Source: Bacteroidales bacterium UBA1680
GTDB lineage: Bacteria > Bacteroidota > Bacteroidia > Bacteroidales > UBA932
Reading direction: 5' to 3'
Assembly: GCA_002320605.1 (NCBI GenBank)
Contig: DCKG01000030.1
Location: 1-64,000 of the forward strand
DNA: 64,000 bases
Positions 59,890-64,000 of the stretch are shown here, one piece after another. The notes under the pieces were generated by a model. The model was not told the DNA's origin. It did not search any database and saw only the letters and a program-made list of their open reading frames with translations. Within the stretch, counting starts at the first letter, position 1; each line of letters begins with the position of its first letter. The position numbers and the translations under genes were made by a program.

Positions 59890-62800
59890 TTATTTAAGGT
59901 TATTGATCTTTTTCTTTCTTGGCAGCCTTACCGTGAAGCAAGCCCCTCCTATGGCAAATGACCTGGAATAGTGTATCTCACCATTGCACTTCTCCAATAT
60001 GTTTCTGCAAATGGAAAGCCCCAGGCCTGTGCCATTGCTCTTGGTCGTGAAGTTCGGCGTGAACAGCTTATCCCTATTGCTTTCGCTTACCCCAGGACCA
60101 TTATCCTCGAACACAACATCATAGAAGCCATCCTTCTGGGAAAGCCTCAAGGAAATGATGACGCGCCCTTGCATTGGCTCGGCGCCTTCTTCTTTGGCCT
60201 TGATCTGTTCACCCTCAATCGCCTGGATGGCGTTGCTGATCAGGTTCGTGAACACTCGTGTCAGTTGAGGTTTAGGCCCCAGAACGGTTGCTTTGTCCAA
60301 GCCCATGTAGCTAATCTCGATGTCTTCGTGATTGTCGAACAGTCCTATTTCCTCTTTCAGAAGCTTGTCCAGATCAATCTCCACATGGTCTTCGGTGTAC
60401 AGTTTTGCGAATGTGGAGAATTCATTGGCTGTGTCGGCCAGCAAATCAATCTGCTTTAAGACTTCATCGGAAACCTCGTCGAAGCGATCGGCCCAGGCTG
60501 GATTGCCATTGTTCTTCATTCGTATGAGCCTCTGTATTTGCAGCTTGATAGGCGTGAGAGGGTTCTTTATTTCATGGGCTACCTGACGAGCCATCGTGGC
60601 CCAAGCCTTATCCCTCTCTGCCTGAGTGAGTTGCTTCGTAGAATTATAGAGATCGTGGACCATCAGATTGTAGGCCCTCACGAGGCTGGAGATTTCATCG
60701 TCTTGCTCGTATACGATATATTCAAGATTATCGATGCTGGCCTTATTCATCTTGTCGCTTATCTCGGAAACAGGGCGGAACATCTTGTCCACGGCCCTCG
60801 CCGTTATCATCCTAGCTAGGATGAGCAATATCAAGAATACGGTGATGATGGAAGCGACATGGTAGAATGCTTCGTTCCTGAAATCGAAACTGTCGTCGGT
60901 GTATGGAGAACCGAATATGGCGACGACGTTGTTCTGAACATTGAATAGAGGAGCGTAAAGCATGTATGTGCGGGAATTCCCTATTTTCTCGCTATGGATG
61001 CAGAACCTAAGATGCCTTGAGGCTATGTCCTCGTATGCTTTCTGGTTCATCCTGCTTCCGATAAGCAGCCTATCGAATATTTCAGGCGTCGTGGAACGGA
61101 ATATCTTGCCTCCCGGAGTGTACAGAGTGATGTCGCACTTCATGGTGTTGCTGATGTCCTCCAATATCCCAGATGCTTCTTGCGACTCTAATTCCCTGTA
61201 ACTCTGCGAATAGCGGCATCGTGCCTGCAAGAGTGTCTGAATGGAGCTCACTCTCTCCGTCATGGAAGAATGAAGGTTGGCGAGATTTCTCTTATAGACA
61301 AAGAATATGCTTACGCAGGCAAGAGCGATCAAGGTCATTAGAAGAGCTAACATTATGGCGGCATTGATCCTCGACTTGAAATAGCTGTTTTTCTTCTCCC
61401 TGCGTTGAATGGTGCTGATAATGCTAAGCGCAGAGCAGCAGAGGAATAGCGCCAACGCAAGGATGAGGAAGTCGACCAAGTAGCTGAAATTCTCGTACTT
61501 CGGCCTGGAAATGACGATAAGGTCGTAATCCGTGATCTTATTTATGAAATGGGTCCGCCCCTCACTCCTGAGAACGCCGTTAGGAGCCGCCAGCAAATCG
61601 TCTTTCATCTCGCTGTCAAGCACGGTAGGGTAAGAGCAATTCCCTTTGTAGAGCAGAAGCTTGTCAGAAACATACTTTCCATACGAATATTTCGACGAGA
61701 GGATGACTTCCCCTGGGGCTGAATACCCCAGCAGGCTGGCATAGCCCCTGTCTTCGCGGTTTGACTTAGGCGAGACGGTCAGCAACATATTCGTGACTCC
61801 TTTGTCTTCATTGTAATAGACGAAGTTCCCTGAATATATCGTATGGCCGCTCTCGTCTCTCAGGTAGAGGAACCTGGAATTGCCAGCAATCTGAGTGCCG
61901 CTTGCCAGGATGCTCCTGAAGTAGTCTATCGTTCTCTGGCTCAAGTCTTCCTTTTTGAACAGCTCAATGATGATATCGTTATTCTGAGCTACCCTGTACA
62001 AGTAATTCTCGACAATCCTGTTCAGAATCACGCCATTTATATTGTCATGGTTGGATAGGGAAGCGATGACTTGGTCGTTGGCGATTTTCTCCTCGTTCTC
62101 CCTCAGCTGGAGTTCAAGGCTGATGTCCCTGTCGATGGAGAGCCGGTTAGCCCAGATGCCCACCATGTTCTGCTCCTTCCGGAAACCTAGCACGCCGGTG
62201 ATCGTGACAGCATAGAGTCCGAAAAGAATGGAGAGAATGAATTCTCCATGCTGGCTGATGAATTTCATCTTCGAACCAGTGATTCTTTTCAGCACAGGAA
62301 TCAGCATTCTGAAAATCAGCGGGATAGTGGTCACTACCGCAAGAATCATCAAGTAAACTATGGCTGTGTATGTGCTAAGCTCGCTTATCTTATAAAGTTC
62401 CAGGCAGACGCTCGAGTTCAGGATTATGCTTCGGAAGATGAAGTCCACGTAACCGCATATTCCTATTAGGACAAAAAAAATGAACGTGACTAAAATCAAC
62501 ATTCCCTCTCTTGGATTTTTGCTCTGGAGAATTTTTTTATAAATATTCCTTCTTGTTATGAATATGCAGAATATTATCAGAACGATGGTGACCGAGAGCA
62601 GCAGCAGCGATCCTAGCGAGTTCAAGAACTGGCCATTGGCATAGACGGTAGGGGAGAATAGCACCGAGTAGTTCCTTATGTTCATTCCCCAGAGATATGC
62701 GGCAGCAAGGACCATCAGCAGGGCCGTGATCACGGAGAGCAGCCTCTTGAACGTTCGCTTCTGGCTTAGATGGATGATCGCAGCGAGGATGAAAAGAAAC

Positions 62801-63471
62801 AGCGCCATCCAGATTAAGGTGGAGTGAGCGATGATGGAACCCCTCTGCATCGACTCGTTAGCGACCTTGAAAATAGGCTTGCCCTCGAGAATAACTGGCG
62901 AACCGCCAGTCTCGGAAAGCGGGATTATGGAGTAATTGCTCCTCAGCTCTAGTTTTGGATTCACGCCGACATTCTGTGTCTCATTCATTGAATCCATTAT
63001 TTGAAGCCCAGCGATGACCTTTCTGGAACCAAGAGTCTCGGCTTTCATGATGTACCACTTTGAGCCGAAATTCTTGAAGACAGGCTGCTCCGTGATTTCT
63101 GCCAGCGGTGAGCCCATCCCTCTGAATGGCGGGGTGAGCTTCGCTAGAATCAGCCTGCTGCTGATGTCGTCGTTGTTCACGGGGAACTGGTTGTTCCATG
63201 CTTGGAGAGAGTCATCATAGTAGCGGTAGATGACCATGTCGTCTGGAATGTTGTTCCGCCCTTCCCAAGAACGCAAATCAGCAGTGATGGCAGTGGAAAT
63301 GTAATGCCCTAGCAGGTTCATGCGCTTTTCCAAAGCTTTAGACATTCTTTGAGCGACCGTATCTGGATTACTCATCCTGTTCCCCACAGAAATTGAGAAT
63401 GCGAGCAAGATGGCGGCGGAAGACAACAGGGTCGCCACGAATAATTCCTTTATGTTAATCCTGTTCCTCAT
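59890..63471 (-). CDS. Large NtrY-like sensor histidine kinase
   Basis: A 1193-residue membrane histidine kinase. Several N-terminal hydrophobic spans and a large extracytoplasmic region occupy about 1-850. A span (FYHVASIITVFLILLILARMIT) precedes a HAMP-like segment (FRPVSEISDKMNKASID). The HisKA domain carries the acceptor His in MARQVAHEIKNPLTPIKLQ. The ATPase shows NLISNAIQAIE, DNGPGVSESNRDKLFTPNFTTK and GTGLGLSICRNILEK. The H-E-I-K-N-P-L-T-P-I form is typical of NtrY-type kinases. No response regulator is adjacent. It overlaps rlmH by 4 bases upstream and lies 2 bases before glpK, so these genes are probably co-transcribed. Confidence 0.92.
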   Translation of the reverse strand: MRNRINIKELFVATLLSSAAILLAFSISVGNRMSNPDTVAQRMSKALEKRMNLLGHYISTAITADLRSWEGRNNIPDDMVIYRYYDDSLQAWNNQFPVNNDDISSRLILAKLTPPFRGMGSPLAEITEQPVFKNFGSKWYIMKAETLGSRKVIAGLQIMDSMNETQNVGVNPKLELRSNYSIIPLSETGGSPVILEGKPIFKVANESMQRGSIIAHSTLIWMALFLFILAAIIHLSQKRTFKRLLSVITALLMVLAAAYLWGMNIRNYSVLFSPTVYANGQFLNSLGSLLLLSVTIVLIIFCIFITRRNIYKKILQSKNPREGMLILVTFIFFVLIGICGYVDFIFRSIILNSSVCLELYKISELSTYTAIVYLMILAVVTTIPLIFRMLIPVLKRITGSKMKFISQHGEFILSILFGLYAVTITGVLGFRKEQNMVGIWANRLSIDRDISLELQLRENEEKIANDQVIASLSNHDNINGVILNRIVENYLYRVAQNNDIIIELFKKEDLSQRTIDYFRSILASGTQIAGNSRFLYLRDESGHTIYSGNFVYYNEDKGVTNMLLTVSPKSNREDRGYASLLGYSAPGEVILSSKYSYGKYVSDKLLLYKGNCSYPTVLDSEMKDDLLAAPNGVLRSEGRTHFINKITDYDLIVISRPKYENFSYLVDFLILALALFLCCSALSIISTIQRREKKNSYFKSRINAAIMLALLMTLIALACVSIFFVYKRNLANLHSSMTERVSSIQTLLQARCRYSQSYRELESQEASGILEDISNTMKCDITLYTPGGKIFRSTTPEIFDRLLIGSRMNQKAYEDIASRHLRFCIHSEKIGNSRTYMLYAPLFNVQNNVVAIFGSPYTDDSFDFRNEAFYHVASIITVFLILLILARMITARAVDKMFRPVSEISDKMNKASIDNLEYIVYEQDDEISSLVRAYNLMVHDLYNSTKQLTQAERDKAWATMARQVAHEIKNPLTPIKLQIQRLIRMKNNGNPAWADRFDEVSDEVLKQIDLLADTANEFSTFAKLYTEDHVEIDLDKLLKEEIGLFDNHEDIEISYMGLDKATVLGPKPQLTRVFTNLISNAIQAIEGEQIKAKEEGAEPMQGRVIISLRLSQKDGFYDVVFEDNGPGVSESNRDKLFTPNFTTKSNGTGLGLSICRNILEKCNGEIHYSRSFAIGGACFTVRLPRKKKINNLK

Positions 63472-63944
63472 CCCTCGTGGTGATATGGCTCGCCTTTAAT
63501 TATAGTGAGTGCCCGGTAGAGCTGCTCTGCGAAAATGACCCTGACCATCTGATGCGAGAATGTCATTTTGGATAGAGACAGCATTCCATTGCTTCTGGAA
63601 TATACTTCATCGGAGAAACCGTAGGCACCGCCTACGACGAACACGATGTCTTTCCCGCTGCCGAAAAGCAAGGATTGAACCCTGTCGGCAAGTTCCACCG
63701 ACCTGTATTCTTTGCCCCTTTCATCTAGGAGAATCAGCCTGTCCGAAGGGTTTATGGCTTTCAGAATCAGCCTGCCTTCTTTTTCTTTAATCTGAATATG
63801 ACTTAGTGAGGCGGTGCCCCTGAGTTCGGGAATCTCGATCAGGTTGAACGGGACATAGTGAGTGAGTCTGGAAACGTAGAGGTCCAGGCCTTCTCGAACC
63901 CATTTCACGTCGGTTTTCCCGACTGTCAGCAGAGTCATTTTCAT
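63468..63944 (-). CDS. rlmH: 23S rRNA pseudouridine-1915 methyltransferase RlmH
   Basis: A 158-residue SPOUT methyltransferase that methylates pseudouridine 1915 of 23S rRNA. Family marks are LLTVGKTDVKWVREGLDLYVSRL at the start, RLILLDERGKEYRS in the middle, the SAM-binding knot DIVFVVGGAYGFSDEVYSR, and the C-terminal LSLSKMTFSHQMVRVIFAEQLYRALTIIKGEPYHHEG segment. The last 4 bases overlap the kinase start. A start two codons later is possible. The 56 bases beyond it to the window end hold nothing recognised. Confidence 0.97.
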   Translation of the reverse strand: MKMTLLTVGKTDVKWVREGLDLYVSRLTHYVPFNLIEIPELRGTASLSHIQIKEKEGRLILKAINPSDRLILLDERGKEYRSVELADRVQSLLFGSGKDIVFVVGGAYGFSDEVYSRSNGMLSLSKMTFSHQMVRVIFAEQLYRALTIIKGEPYHHEG

Positions 63945-64000
63945 TTAAGCAAAAATAATAAACAGACAATTCATTTACAATAAGAAATCTTGGCTTACTG

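Overview
The window looks like chromosome from a gut-type member of the Bacteroidales. It has a SusC/SusD locus with a hybrid two-component regulator, NVEALA and 6-bladed-propeller genes, promoters of the TTTG-N19/20-TAnnTTTG type in place of -35/-10 boxes, no clear Shine-Dalgarno sequences and several starts in the context GAATATG. Family assignments were made by reading motifs, with no database search. The genus cannot be told from this sequence.

Layout. (1) 1-4757: edge of a defence or recombination island with a DUF262-HNH nuclease, a tyrosine recombinase and a DUF1016/PDDEXK nuclease, separated by palindrome-rich intergenic DNA, then a decayed stretch. (2) 4758-18970, minus strand: a compact polysaccharide-utilisation locus. 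Upstream to downstream it holds a serine hydrolase, a hybrid two-component regulator (HTCS), then a PKD-type surface glycan-binding lipoprotein, SusC, SusD, a beta-propeller lipoprotein and a GH110 alpha-1,3-galactosidase. The predicted target is a glycan capped with alpha-galactose. (3) 19121-31970, plus strand: a glycosidase C-terminal relic, then a two-gene RHS/YD-repeat locus whose variable tip is a HEXXH peptidase. It is followed by three orphan tip cassettes (JAB-like, HEIGE, JAB-like). Every tip is followed by a small exported or lipidated putative immunity gene, and the cassettes share a nearly identical piece of RHS core DNA. (4) 31991-37614: isochorismatase-family hydrolase, AAA/DUF4143 ATPase, and an ECF sigma / anti-sigma / TonB-receptor signalling unit. 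(5) 37708-42174: rbfA, tyrS, tpiA and glutamine synthetase.

(6) 42422-51513, plus strand: the part most likely to be an undescribed system. A membrane-anchored TPR/HTH regulator is followed by a tightly packed operon: a small exported protein, an NVEALA peptide, a 6-bladed propeller lipoprotein, a thioredoxin-like lipoprotein, an O-antigen-ligase/TPR membrane protein, a transglutaminase-like lipoprotein and a dedicated type I signal peptidase. I read this as a peptide production, processing and sensing cluster; that function is inference.

(7) 51514-53400: gene graveyard (recombinase fragment, internally deleted AAA/DUF4143 gene, frameshifted small gene). (8) 53538-64000: housekeeping genes typA, DUF177 (YceD), rpmF and tRNA-Arg(CCU); an acyltransferase; and a minus-strand run rlmH, NtrY-like histidine kinase, glpK, glpF. 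A 64-bp sequence carrying the typA promoter is duplicated upstream of the TPR regulator with its -7 box altered.
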